DNA from: Lentinula raphanica | Taxonomy: Eukaryota > Basidiomycota > Agaricomycetes > Agaricales > Omphalotaceae | Assembly (NCBI GenBank): GCA_027919835.1 | Contig: JANVFP010000067.1 | Coordinates: 1-30,455, forward strand | Direction: 5' to 3' | DNA: 30,455 nt | Shown: in pieces, positions 19,237 through 29,254 of the stretch | Layout: each line of letters opens with the position of its first letter | Position numbering within the stretch: position 1 is the first letter of the stretch | Position numbers and translations under genes: made by a program | The notes under the pieces: generated by a model | Told to the model about the DNA's origin: nothing | Databases searched by the model: none | What the model saw: only the letters and a program-made list of their open reading frames with translations

Positions 19237-21593
19237 CCTCTGCCTTTTGCACTCAGGTGGGACAGGAAGTTAGAGTTAGCCAACACTGGGCCAAAGCCCA
19301 TAACATTCAGAGCGGATCATGGAGGGCTACATAATGGTACAGGATAGGTAAGGATGTAGCTACATACCACTACATATATACAAACACTGAGAACATACAT
19401 GATAGAAGGGAGAGGAGGGAGGGTGAAGGAAAAACAGGCAGATCAAGGTTAGATCTATGTAGATAAGGGTTAGTACAATGTAGAGGCTTATCAGACATGA
19501 TCAGAGCGCACTGAGACACCAAAAACCCAAGATCTAACAAAGGAATCAACTCCTAGAGTGTCTGATCACCTTAGATCTGTCTGGATGTGCTTTGATGTCT
19601 GTTCAGTGTCTTGATGGTGAAAAATGCGAAATTTCATACCAGATTCCTGTATCTGAGACACCTCTGGAAGGCCTATAGTCTGTACAGATGGAGGAATGTG
19701 CTGGACAGTGAAATCAGAGCTCAAATAGAGCAAGGGGACATGCAGGCAGCCTCACCCAGGTCAGAGATGGTGGGGGAAGGAAAGGAAGAATGGGAGATCA
19801 AAAACTGATGGGCAAACTCGCTTTTACAGGCCTCTGCTCAGACCTCTGGCACCTGTAACAGCCACCATCAGGACCAGATCAACCCCATCATCATTTGCCT
19901 GATGCATGTGAAGATGGGACCATGTGCAGCTATCAGCTGATGATCCAAGCGCCCCATAAGCGCTGGGAATGTCCGAAATATTGCCAGAGACCCATGTGAT
20001 GTGTCTAGGCATGGTCCAGAGTGATCTAGAGACTCTGGGAGTGAAATAACACTCAAGTCCGCTTTTTGTGTTTTGAGTGTGCAACTCGAAATGACGATTG
20101 CGGGAGAACCAGTGAACCAAATGCCTTCAAATTTGTTCTCATCCCGAAGAGGACATGGAGCCGCACATTTTCACTTAAGACACCTAAGGAATCCATCCAG
20201 AACTGCGTGGTGTAGAGCCAAATGTAAATCAAAAGCTCTATTGGAGGATTCTGAGCACTTTGGTGAAAAAGTGTGCATAACTTCACACAGACTGGGTATC
20301 ATCACTAGGTCATAGTGGACAACTTGTAGGGGCAATAGAGCTCTGTATGCGTGCACAGTATAGTGGCAAGAGCTCTTGAGGGTAGCCAGCAATTAAGTGT
20401 ATTCATGTACACATTAGGTATGATGAAGGTGAAGACCTTCATGTACATACCTGTTGTGATGAATAGTGCACTATAATTGCTGGGAGATGATCTGTTGTTT
20501 GCAGAGGCCTGCAGAAAGGCTCCCTACCCTTGGAATCCGCCTTCATGTCGACCTCTGCCTTTTGCACTCAGGTGGGACAGGAAGTTAGAGTTAGCCAACA
20601 CTGGGCCAAAGCCCATAACATTCAGAGCGGATCATGGAGGGCTATAAATTGCTATGAGATGTTGTTGAGGGGTGGATGGTGGTGAGAGAAAATGTGAATG
20701 AGACGCGAGGTAAATGGTTGTATATCAGATTGGATGGTGTTACAATGATACTACTTGTACAGTGTCAAGATCTTTGGGCTTGTTTGAGTGAAGCTAGTTG
20801 TAATTCTGCCCTTACTGTAGGATTGTCTCTGATATATATTTTCCAAGCTGTAGAAGACCAACGTCCAAGGCCATTATCACAGATTCTGAAAGACCAAGTC
20901 TGGCATAAAAGGTTGCACCACCAGCTCTAATTGAATGTCCACCAAACTCCCTACCAACATAAGCAAAGAACCTAGATTCAAACCAGGATCTAGAGGGGAG
21001 TGTTCCATCTTCACAGAGGAACATGCAGGCCTGGCTCCATGTAGTCTGTCTCTGATGGTACAGTATTCCTTTAGCAGAGACACAGGCTGGCCACTGCTTG
21101 ATGACTTTGGAGAATATCTGTCCATGGTAAAAGGATCACTCTTGTGATAAGGCAAGTGGTAACCAGCTCTGCCATTCTCAAACTTGAGAGAGGCCCGCTT
21201 GATCACCTTACGCCAGTCACACAGATCATGCTGATTAGGAACAGTGAGTTCACCAATGCGATGACAGCCATAGAAGCCACAGCTCAGGAGAGTTGCAAAC
21301 AGAAGATCATCATAGGAGAGATGACGAAGTCATAGAAGAGTTGTATGTGAGATATTTGAAGAGGAGGCTTCCTCTTGACTGGATCAGCTCTAACTTTCTT
21401 GGAGCCTCTGATTGTAGCTTGAACCAGAGGATGAGCACGAGATTCATCAAAGTGAGGATAGAGTTGTTTGAGAAAGTGACGAGCACCAGAGAGATATTTG
21501 GGTCCAGAGGCAATGTGTCTGGATGTATAGGCAATGTATCTGGAGAGTGTGGATGGGGTGGGATCCAGATCCAGATTATGAGAGGTGCAGAAC
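19237..21593 (-). mobile_element. Copy G: B2-A2-B1-3' UTR-YR, truncated
   Basis: Shows the full right-end architecture of the family: B2 (19237-19329), linker and A2 (19330-20551), B1 (20552-20644), 3' UTR (20645-20764) and YR (20765-21593). Copy E (+) interrupts the YR at 21593/21594. The order matches 26284-27678 of copy D in the opposite orientation and is the clearest minus-strand example of split direct repeats. Confidence 0.88.
20765..21593 (-). pseudogene. Tyrosine recombinase, copy G (frameshifted, 5'-truncated)
   Basis: Covers the YR from about codon 60 to the stop. Several one-base deletions relative to copy B (around 20865, 21023, 21090, 21123 and 21327) split it into short frames. 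The HSIRAGGAT box and GCHRIGEL equivalent can still be read in pieces. Its N-terminus was separated by the insertion of copy E. Confidence 0.88.
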
Positions 21594-22247
21594 TCGACAT
21601 GAAGGCGGATTCCAAGGGTAGGGAGCCTTTCTGCAGGCCTCTGCAAACAACAGATCATCTCCCAGCAATTATAGTGCACTATTCATCACAACAGGTATGT
21701 ACATGAAGGTCTTCACCTTCATCATACCTAATGTGTACATGAATACACTTAATTGCTGGCTACTCTCAAGAGCTCTTGCCACTATACTGTGCACGCATAC
21801 AGAGCTCTATTGCCCCTACAACTTGTCCACTATGACCTAGTGATGATACCCACTCTGTGTGGAGTTATGCACACTTTTTCACCAAAGTGCTCAGAATCTT
21901 CTGATAGAGCTTTTGATTTACATTTGGCTCTACACCACGCAGTTCTGGATGGATCCCTTAGGTGTCTTAAGTGAAAATGTGCGGCTCCATGTCCTCTTCG
22001 GGATGAGAACAAATTTGAACGCATTTGGCTCACTGGCTCTCCCGCAATCGTCATTTCGAGTTGCACACTCAAAACACAAAAAGCGGACTTGAGTGTTATT
22101 TCACTCCCAGAGTCTCTAGATCACTCTGGACCATGCCTAGACACATCACATGGGTCTCTGGATATATTTCGGACATTTCCAGCGCTTATGGGGCGCCTGG
22201 ATCATCAGCTGATAGCTGCACATGGTCCCATCTTCACATGCATCAGG
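21594..22247 (+). repeat. A1 of copy E, first part
   Basis: Starts TCGACATGAAGG and runs to CACATGCATCAGG, where the D composite begins. The continuation CATATCATGATGG is at 27679. The hairpin is at 21693-21729. Confidence 0.88.
21599..21706 (+). other. 35-codon ORF at the extreme left end of A
   Basis: ATG five bases inside the terminus, encoding a peptide starting MKADSKGREPFCRPLQ and ending QQVCT. It recurs in all A copies that contain the left end (for example 15222, 22253, 26383), with only one- or two-residue changes. Because all of A is conserved, this does not prove coding. It may act as an upstream ORF if transcription starts at the terminus. Confidence 0.3.
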
Positions 22248-23559
22248 TCGACATGAAGGCGGATTCCAAGGGTAGGGAGCCTTTCTGCAGGCCTCTGCAA
22301 ACAACAGATCATCTCCCAGCAACTATAGTGCACTATTCATCACAACAGGTATGTACATGAAGGTCTTCACCTTCATCATACCTAATGTGTACATGAATAC
22401 ACTTAATTGCTGGCTATCCTCAAGAGCTCTTGCCACTATACTGTGCACGCATACAGAGCTCTATTGCCCCTACAAGTTGTCCACTATGACCTAGTGATGA
22501 TACCCAGTCTGTGTGGAGTTATGCACACTTTTTCACCAAAGTGCTCAGAATCCTCTAATAGAGCTTTTGATTTACACTTGGCTCTACACCACGCAGTTCT
22601 GGATGGATCCCTTAGGTGTCTTAAGTGAAAATGTGCGGCTCCATGTCCTCTTCGGGATGAGAACAAATTTGAAGGCATTCCGTTCACTGGTTCTCCCGCA
22701 ATCGTCATTTCGAGTTGCACACTCAAAACACAAAAGCGGACTTGAGTGTTATTTCACTCCCAGAGTCTCTAGATCACTCTGGACCATGCCTAGACACATC
22801 ACATGGGTCTCTGGATATATTTCGGACATTTCCAGCGCTTATGGGGCGCTTGGATCATCAGCTGATAGCTGCACATGGTCCCATCTTCACATGCATCAGG
22901 CAAATCATGATGGGGTTGATCTGGTCCTGATGGTGGCTGTTACAGGTGCCAGAGGTCTGAGCAGAGGCCTGTAAAAGCGAGTTTCATCATCAGTTTTTGA
23001 TCTCCCATTCTTCCTTTCCTTCCCCCACCATCTCTGACCTGGGTGAGGCTGCCTGCATGTCCCCTTGCTCTATTTGAGCTCTGATTTCACTATCCAGCAC
23101 ATTCCTCCATCTGTACAGACTATAGGCCTTCTAGAGGTGTCTCAGATACAGGAACTGGTATGAAATTTCGCATTTTTCACCATCAAGACACTGAACAGAT
23201 ACCAAAGCACATCCAGACAGATCTAAGGTGATCAGACACTGCAGAAGTTGATTCCTTTGTTAGATCTTGGGTTTTTGGTGTCTCAGTGCGCTCTGATCAT
23301 GTCTGATAAGCCTCTACATGTACTAACTCTTATCTACATAGATCTAACCTTGATCTGCCTGTTTTTCCTTCACCCTCCCTCCTCTCCCTTCTATTATGTA
23401 TGTTTCTCACTGTTTGTATATATGTAGTGGTATGTAGCTACATCCTTACCTATCCTGTACCATTATGTAGCCCTCCATGATCCGCTCTGAATGTTATGGG
23501 CTTTGGCCCAGTGTTGGCTAACTCTAACTTCCTGTCCACCTGAGTGCAAAAGGCAGAGG
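22248..23559 (+). repeat. A-linker-B unit at the left of D
   Basis: A 22248-23372, linker 23373-23467, B 23468-23559. B ends GCAGAGG and the next bases TCAGAAGC are RT codons. The uninterrupted RT there reads GGTGGTCAGAAGC, so a G is shared at the junction. Confidence 0.85.
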
Positions 23560-25179
23560 TCAGAAGCACTACCAGAAGATTTTATACTATTACCTGGCAT
23601 GAAGGTTTCCCCTATGTTTGTAGTCTGGCAGAAGGGAAAGCCAGAATTGTCATGGACCAAACTGCATCAGGTCTCAATGATGGTATACCTAGGGATGAGG
23701 CCAAAGTCAAATATGATGACACACTTTTGGCCAGGTGCTCAATGATGTTATTAAAGAGCACCCTAATGAGGAGCTTGTACTATTCAAGAGTGATGTAGCT
23801 AAAGCTTTCCTCAATCTCCCTGCTCATCCTCTCTGGCAACTGTGCCAAGTTGTATCTGTTGAAGGAAGATTTCATATTGTCAGGAGACTGGTCTTTGGAA
23901 CTAGAACTCTCCTCGCTGTTGGTGCTCTGTATCAGCACTCCTTTGTTGGTTTGGAACTGAGAAGCTAGGAATCCCTAATCTACATGTCTACATGGATGAT
24001 TTCTTTGGATGGGACTTCAAGAGGAATCTCATCACCTTTCATGGCAAGAAGTATCCCAAGAGACAAGTACAGCTTCTAGTCTTTTGGGACATGATTGACT
24101 GCCCATATGAAGACAGAAAACAAGTGGGGAGTCTGGCTCTTGATCCATCAGGAAAAATACCTTCAGCCCAAAGAGCCTAGAGACACCCCCCAAAGCCCAG
24201 GCTTCCAGAGATACTCAGAGATTTCCAAAGATTTTCAAAGCAACCCAGGTAAGCCTGAAGACACTAGATTGACTTGAAATAATTTCAAAGTCTTCAAACT
24301 GCCTGGGATTTTGGGGTGTCTCTAGGCAACTCTAGGCAACCTGGGCCTAGATATATTTTTCCTGATGACTCATTGGCTTTGACAGATATCATGAAAGGCT
24401 CCATCTCTTTGACCCAAGAGTCCATTGATGGACTTGTAGAAGCCATCCACACATTCCTCTCATCTCCCAATCGTAAAGCTGCACTCAGAGACTGGCAGCA
24501 CCTCACAGGTTCTTTGAACTGGTCACTTAATGTTCTTCCATGGGCCAGGCCTGCTCTCACAGAAATGTATCGCAAAATGAGTGGCAAAACACTTCAATTT
24601 CGTCATATCCCTATCAATGGTGAAGTGCATAGAGACCTGACTTGGTTCTCTGACATGCTCAAATCTGCCATTGGGATACGATTTGTAGATGCCCAAGCAT
24701 GGAGTGACAGTGAAGCAGACTTTGTGTGCTGGACTGATGCAAGCAACATAGGTCTCCTTTGTCTATGCTAGTAATGGGTTTTGCTATCAAGTGCATCCTA
24801 CTCCTGGGAGCCCAATTGTTGATATCTTCTTCAGAGAGCTACTAGCTATTCTATCTGGCCTACATCACATTGCTTCCAAACCTAGTCCACCCAAGAGAGC
24901 TCTATTCTTCTCTGATAGTTTGGACTCTGTTCAAGTGCTCAGCTCTCTTGCAGTCAAAGAATCATCTCACAACTCCATCCTTCTTGCTATTGCTGGTATA
25001 GTTCTCAAGACTGGTATTGACATCAGAGTTCGTCATATTCCTGGCAAGGATAACATCAAGGCAGACTTCTATCTAGACTTTTACTGGATGACTTCAAGCT
25101 CCAGTTCCCCTCCTACCGCGTCCGCACTTTTGAGCCTCCAAGAGAGCTACTGCCGGCGCGATGGAGAGAGTCCTTTTAG
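23560..25179 (+). pseudogene. RT-RNase H, copy D (truncated, frameshifted, interrupted)
   Basis: Begins mid-protein at SEALPEDFILLPGMKV. Motif A (KSDVAKAFLNLP) and motif C (MDDFFGWDF) survive in different frames. Small deletions break the frame near 23636, 23720, 23910 and 24137. A 222-bp foldback element sits at 24146-24367 after the equivalent of codon ~303. RNase H follows with further frameshifts near 24757 and 25067; its FFRELLAILSG and HIPGKDNIKAD blocks remain readable. It is inactive. Confidence 0.92.
24146..24367. mobile_element. 222-bp foldback/MITE-like element inside the copy D RT
   Basis: Absent from the RT of copies A and B. The ends are perfect 14-bp inverted repeats (CATCAGGAAAAATA / TATTTTTCCTGATG). 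Further inside, GCCTAGAGACACCCC on the left is matched by its complement on the right, giving imperfect arms of roughly 60 bp. It has no coding capacity. The target reads TGATCATTGG in copies A and B. Here it is TGATC before and ACTCATTGG after, so any duplication is short or mutated. It looks like a nonautonomous DNA transposon; superfamily not assigned. Confidence 0.75.
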
Positions 25180-26165
25180 AGGCCATGGGTGAGCAGAGGA
25201 AGAGACAAGGGCGCTCTGCTCACCCTCCTATGGACTTGAACAAGTTAGATGACTTGGTGTTATTCCTTCAAGCCCATGCCATTGAAAAGTCTACTAAACA
25301 GAACTATACTACAGGTGCTAGGGATTACATCCACTTCTGCACCTCACACAAACTTGATCTGGATCCTACTCCATCCACACTCTCCAGATACATTGCCTAC
25401 ACATCCAGACACATTGCCTCTGGACCCAAATATCTCTCTGGTGCTCGTCACTTTCTCAAACAACTCTATCCTCACTTTGATGAATCTCGTGCTCATCCTC
25501 TGGTTCAAGCTACAATCAGAGGATCCAAGAAAGTTAGAGCTGATCCAGTCAAGAGGAAGCCTCCTCTTCAAATATCTCATATCCAACTCTTCTATGACTC
25601 TCGTCATCTCTCCTATGATGATCTTCTGTTTGCACTCTCATGAGCTGTGGCTTCTATGGCTGTCACCGCATTGGTGAACTTACTGTTCCTAATCAGCATG
25701 ATCTGCGTGACTGGCGTAAGGTGATCAAGCGGCCTCTCTCAAGTTTGAGAATGGCAGAGCTGGTTACCATTGCCTTATCACAAGAGTGATCCTTTTTACC
25801 ATGGAACAGATATTCTCCAAAGTCATCAAGCAGTGGCTAGTCCTGTGTCTCTACTCAAGGAATACTGTACTATCAGAGACAAACTACATGGAGCCAGGCC
25901 TGCATTGTTCCTCTGTGAAGATGGAACACTCCCCACTAGATCCTGGTTTGAATCCAGGTTCTTTGCTTATGTTGGTAGGGAGTTTGGTGGACATTCACTT
26001 AGAGCTGGTGGTGCAACCTTTTATGCCAGACTTGGTCTTTCAGAATCTGTGATTATGGCTTTGGGACGTTGGTCTTCTACAGCTTGGAAAATATATATCA
26101 GAGACAATCCTACAGTAAGGGCAGAACTACAACTAGCTTCACTCAAACAAGCCCAAAGATCTTGA
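25161..26165 (+). pseudogene. Tyrosine recombinase, copy D (frameshifted)
   Basis: Full-length by alignment, from the shared ATG (MERVLLEAMGEQ) to the stop at 26163-26165. One-base losses near 25634, 25731 and 25769 break the frame after DDLLFA. From 25770 the frame is open with HSLRAGGAT, LGRWSS and KIYIRDNPT. All catalytic residues are still encoded, but not in one frame. Confidence 0.92.
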
Positions 26166-26283
26166 CACTGTACAATAGTATCATTGTAACACCATCCAAT
26201 CTGATATACAACCATTTACCTCGCGTCTCATTCACATTTTCTCTCACCACCATCCACCCCTCAACAACATCTCATAGCAATTA
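26166..26283 (+). other. 3' UTR of copy D
   Basis: Noncoding stretch between the YR stop and B1, colinear with 9331-9449 (-). No additional signal seen. Confidence 0.75.
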
Positions 26284-27678
26284 TAGCCCTCCATGATCCG
26301 CTCTGAATGTTATGGGCTTTGGCCCAGTGTTGGCTAACTCTTAACTTCCTGTCCCACCTGAGTGCAAAAGGCAGAGGTCGACATGAAGGCGGATTCCAAG
26401 GGTAGGGAGCCTTTCTGCAGGCCTCTGCAAACAACAGATCATCTCCCAGCAATTATAGTGCACTATTCATCACAACAGGTATGTACATGAAGGTCTTCAC
26501 CTTCATCATACCTAATGTGTACATGAATACACTTAATTGCTGGCTACCTCAAGAGCTCTTGCCACTATACTGTGCACGCATACAGAGCTCTATTGCCCCT
26601 ACAAGTTGTCCACTATGACCTAGTGATGATACCCAGTCTGTGTGGAGTTATGCACACTTTTTCACCAAAGTGCTCAGAATCTTCTGATAGAGCTTTTGAT
26701 TTACATTTGCTCTACACCAGCAGTTCTGGATGGATCCCTTAGGTGTCTTAAGTGAAAATGTGCGGCTCCATGTCCTCTTCGGGATGAGAACAAATTTGAA
26801 GGCATTTGGCACTGGTTCTCCCGCAATCGTCATTTCAAGTTGCACACTCAAAACAAAAAGCGGACTTGAGTGTTATTTCACTCCCAGAGTCTCTAGATCA
26901 CTCTGGACCATGTCTAGACACATCACATGGGTCTCTGGATATATTTCGGACATTTCCAGTGCTTATGGGGCGCCTGGATCATCAGCTGATAGCTGCACAT
27001 GGTCCCATCTTCACATGCATCAGGCATATCATGATGGGGTTGATCTGGTCCTGATGGTGCTGTTACAGGTGCCAGAGGTCTGAGCAGAGGCCTGTAAAAG
27101 CGAGTTTCATCATCAGTTTTTGATCTCCCATTCTTCCTTTCCTTCCCCCACCATCTCTGACCTGGGTGAGGCTGCCTGCATGTCCCCTTGCTCTATTTGA
27201 GCTCTGATTTCACTATCCAGCACATTCCTCCATCTGTACAGACTACAGGCCTTCCAGAGGTGTCTCAGATACAGGAATCTGGTATGAAATTTCGCATTTT
27301 TCACCATCAAGACACTGAACAGATACCAAAGCACATCCAGACAGATCTAAGGTGATCAGACACTGTAGAAGTTGATTCCTTTGTTAGATCTTGGGTTTTT
27401 GGTGTCTCAGTGCGCTCTGATCATGTCTGATAAGCCTCTACATTGTACTGACTCTTATCTACATAGATCTAACCTTGATCTACCTGTTTTTCCTTCACCC
27501 TCCCTCTCTCCCTCATATCATGTATGTTCTCATTGTTTGTATATATGTAGTGGTATGTAGCTACATCCTTACCTATCCTGTACCATTATGTAGCCCTCCA
27601 TGATCCGCTCTGAATGGGCTTTGGCCCAGTGTTGGCTAACTTTAACTTCCTGTCCCACCTGAGTGCAAAAGGCAGAGG
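26284..27678 (+). repeat. B1-A2-linker-B2 right end of D
   Basis: B1 26284-26377, A2 26378-27497, linker 27498-27590, B2 27591-27678. Together with A1 at the left of other copies this gives the A1...B1-A2-B2 split direct repeats that distinguish Ngaro-type from DIRS-type (inverted) termini. B2 lacks five bases around GAATGTTATGGG relative to B1. Confidence 0.88.
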
Positions 27679-28150
27679 CATATCATGATGGGTTTGATCT
27701 GGTCCTGATGGTGTGTTACAGGTGCCAGAGGTCTGAGCAGAGGCCTGTAAAAGCGAGTTTCATCATCAGTTTTTGATCTCCCATTCTTCCTTTCCTTCCC
27801 CCACCATCTCTGACCTGGGTGAGGCTGCCTGCATGTCCCCTTGCTCTATTTGAGCCCTGATTTCACTATCCAGCACATTCCTCCATCTGTACAGACTATA
27901 GGCCTTCTAGAGGTGTCTCAGATACAGGAATCTGGTATGAAATTTCGCATTTTTCACCATCAAGACACTGAACAGATACCAAAGCACATCCAGACAGATC
28001 TAAGGTGATCAGACACTGTAGAAGTTGATTCCTTTGTTAGATCTTGGGTTTTTGGTGTCTCAGTGCGCTCTGATCATGTCTGATAAGCCTCTACATTGTA
28101 CTGACTCTTATCTACATAGATCTAACCTTGATCTACCTGTTTTTCCTTCA
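27679..28150 (+). repeat. A1 of copy E, second part
   Basis: Continues the A interrupted at 22247, from CATATCATGATGG to the end of A (TTTTTCCTTCA). It is followed by the 44-nt leader 28151-28194. Confidence 0.88.
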
Positions 28151-28194
28151 TCCTCCTGCTCTCCCTGAGCACCATCTTCATCTCAACACTCTGT

Positions 28195-29254
28195 ATGGCT
28201 CCCCATCGCTCTGAATCACCAGATCCTCTTGCTATCCATGCTGCTACACCCTCCATGTCCAAATCTAGCCAGATCCATGCTGATGAGGCCTCATCTAAGC
28301 CCTTCAGACACCTTGATCTTGCTCAAACTCTCCCCCAATCCTTATCCACCAAGATCAGAGCAGATCAGAGTGCTTCTGAGGCCTCTAGACCCCTCAATCC
28401 TGCACAAACTCGCCTCAAACCCTTATCTGATCAGATCAGGCCAGATCAGGCCAGATCAAAGTTGCTCCCTTCCTCTCAAAAGTCCTCTAACATGCCCACT
28501 CACTCTCAGAACACCTCTAGCTCGCTTCCTGAGCGCTCCATGGGCGCTTCTAGCTCCTCTAAACAGGGTAGAGCTCATGTTCACTTCAGGTCTGTGTCTC
28601 CTCTTCCCTCTGATGTTCCATCCTCCTCTGCTGCTCCCCACTTGTCACCTCCTCCCTCCCTTGCTGCCAGGCTCTCTGATGACCCTGAGCAAGCTCTGGA
28701 GTTTCAGGCAGTCAGTGAACAAGCCAGGACTCTGCAGGAAGTTGTTGAACAGTTCAGAAATGAGGAAATCAATGCTATGGAAGCCTTTAGGGCTATTAGA
28801 GATATATCATCCAATGATCCTGTTGTATCCCAAGACTATGTGTCTCAGATCATGGATATTCAGAGAGAGACCAATCAGTTTAAGAGAGACAAACTCAAAG
28901 GGAAGGAGGCTGCTGTTTCAGCAGATCAGACTGCTGTCTCTCAAGAGGATGCTGTCAATGAGGCTGCTTGGGCTAGCATGCAAGCCCAGATTCAGGACTT
29001 GGATGCTGAGCAAGCTCAGCTTGACTCTGGCACTTCTGCTCAAGATTCAGAGCCTATTCTACAGGCTGGGAGAGATGCCTTGGCTAGGCTTCTTGCCTCT
29101 CCTTCACAACCTACTGCTACTGCTTCAATGCTTCCTGCTGCACTTCTTGAAGCTGCTCCTCACTTGGCCCATTTGTCAGGGCCTACATCTCTTCCTGCTC
29201 ATGTGCAGAAAACTTGGGAGCTCAAGAATCTCTTTGCTGTTGAGAGCAATCTGG
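28195..29254 (+). pseudogene. Gag-like protein, copy E (truncated by insertion)
   Basis: Open from the shared start (MAPHRSESPDPLAIHA) for about 353 codons in the correct gag frame, without frameshifts, up to LFAVESNL. At 29255 a minus-oriented B repeat interrupts it, and reading through adds about 31 unrelated residues before a stop. The Cys/His box is lost. Apart from this insertion the frame is as good as that of copy B, so the interruption is recent relative to frameshift decay. Confidence 0.92.

Larger units (their letters stand above)
22248..27678 (+). mobile_element. D composite: A-B unit, truncated RT/RH, YR, B1, A2, B2
   Basis: Inserted in A1 of copy E. Flanks CATCAGG (22247) and CATATCATG (27679) join into the uninterrupted A sequence seen at 15930-15955, with no target duplication. 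Internally A (22248-23372), linker and B (23468-23559) run directly into RT at a point equal to about residue 108 of the copy B protein. Then come YR, B1 (26284-26377), A2 (26378-27497), linker and B2 (27591-27678). A1, gag and the RT N-terminus are missing. The layout fits an A-B unit inserted in RT, followed by A-by-A recombination that removed the 5' part. Confidence 0.85.

Noticed and set aside
19177..19329. A CRISPR-like or satellite array, because B sequences occur back to back
   Set aside because: Only one partial and one complete B are adjacent. This is an insertion of one element end into another, not a regular array.
24316..24771. A distinct 151-residue protein
   Set aside because: Its first residues come from the foldback element read in frame with RNase H. 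It is a fragment of the copy D RT/RH pseudogene.
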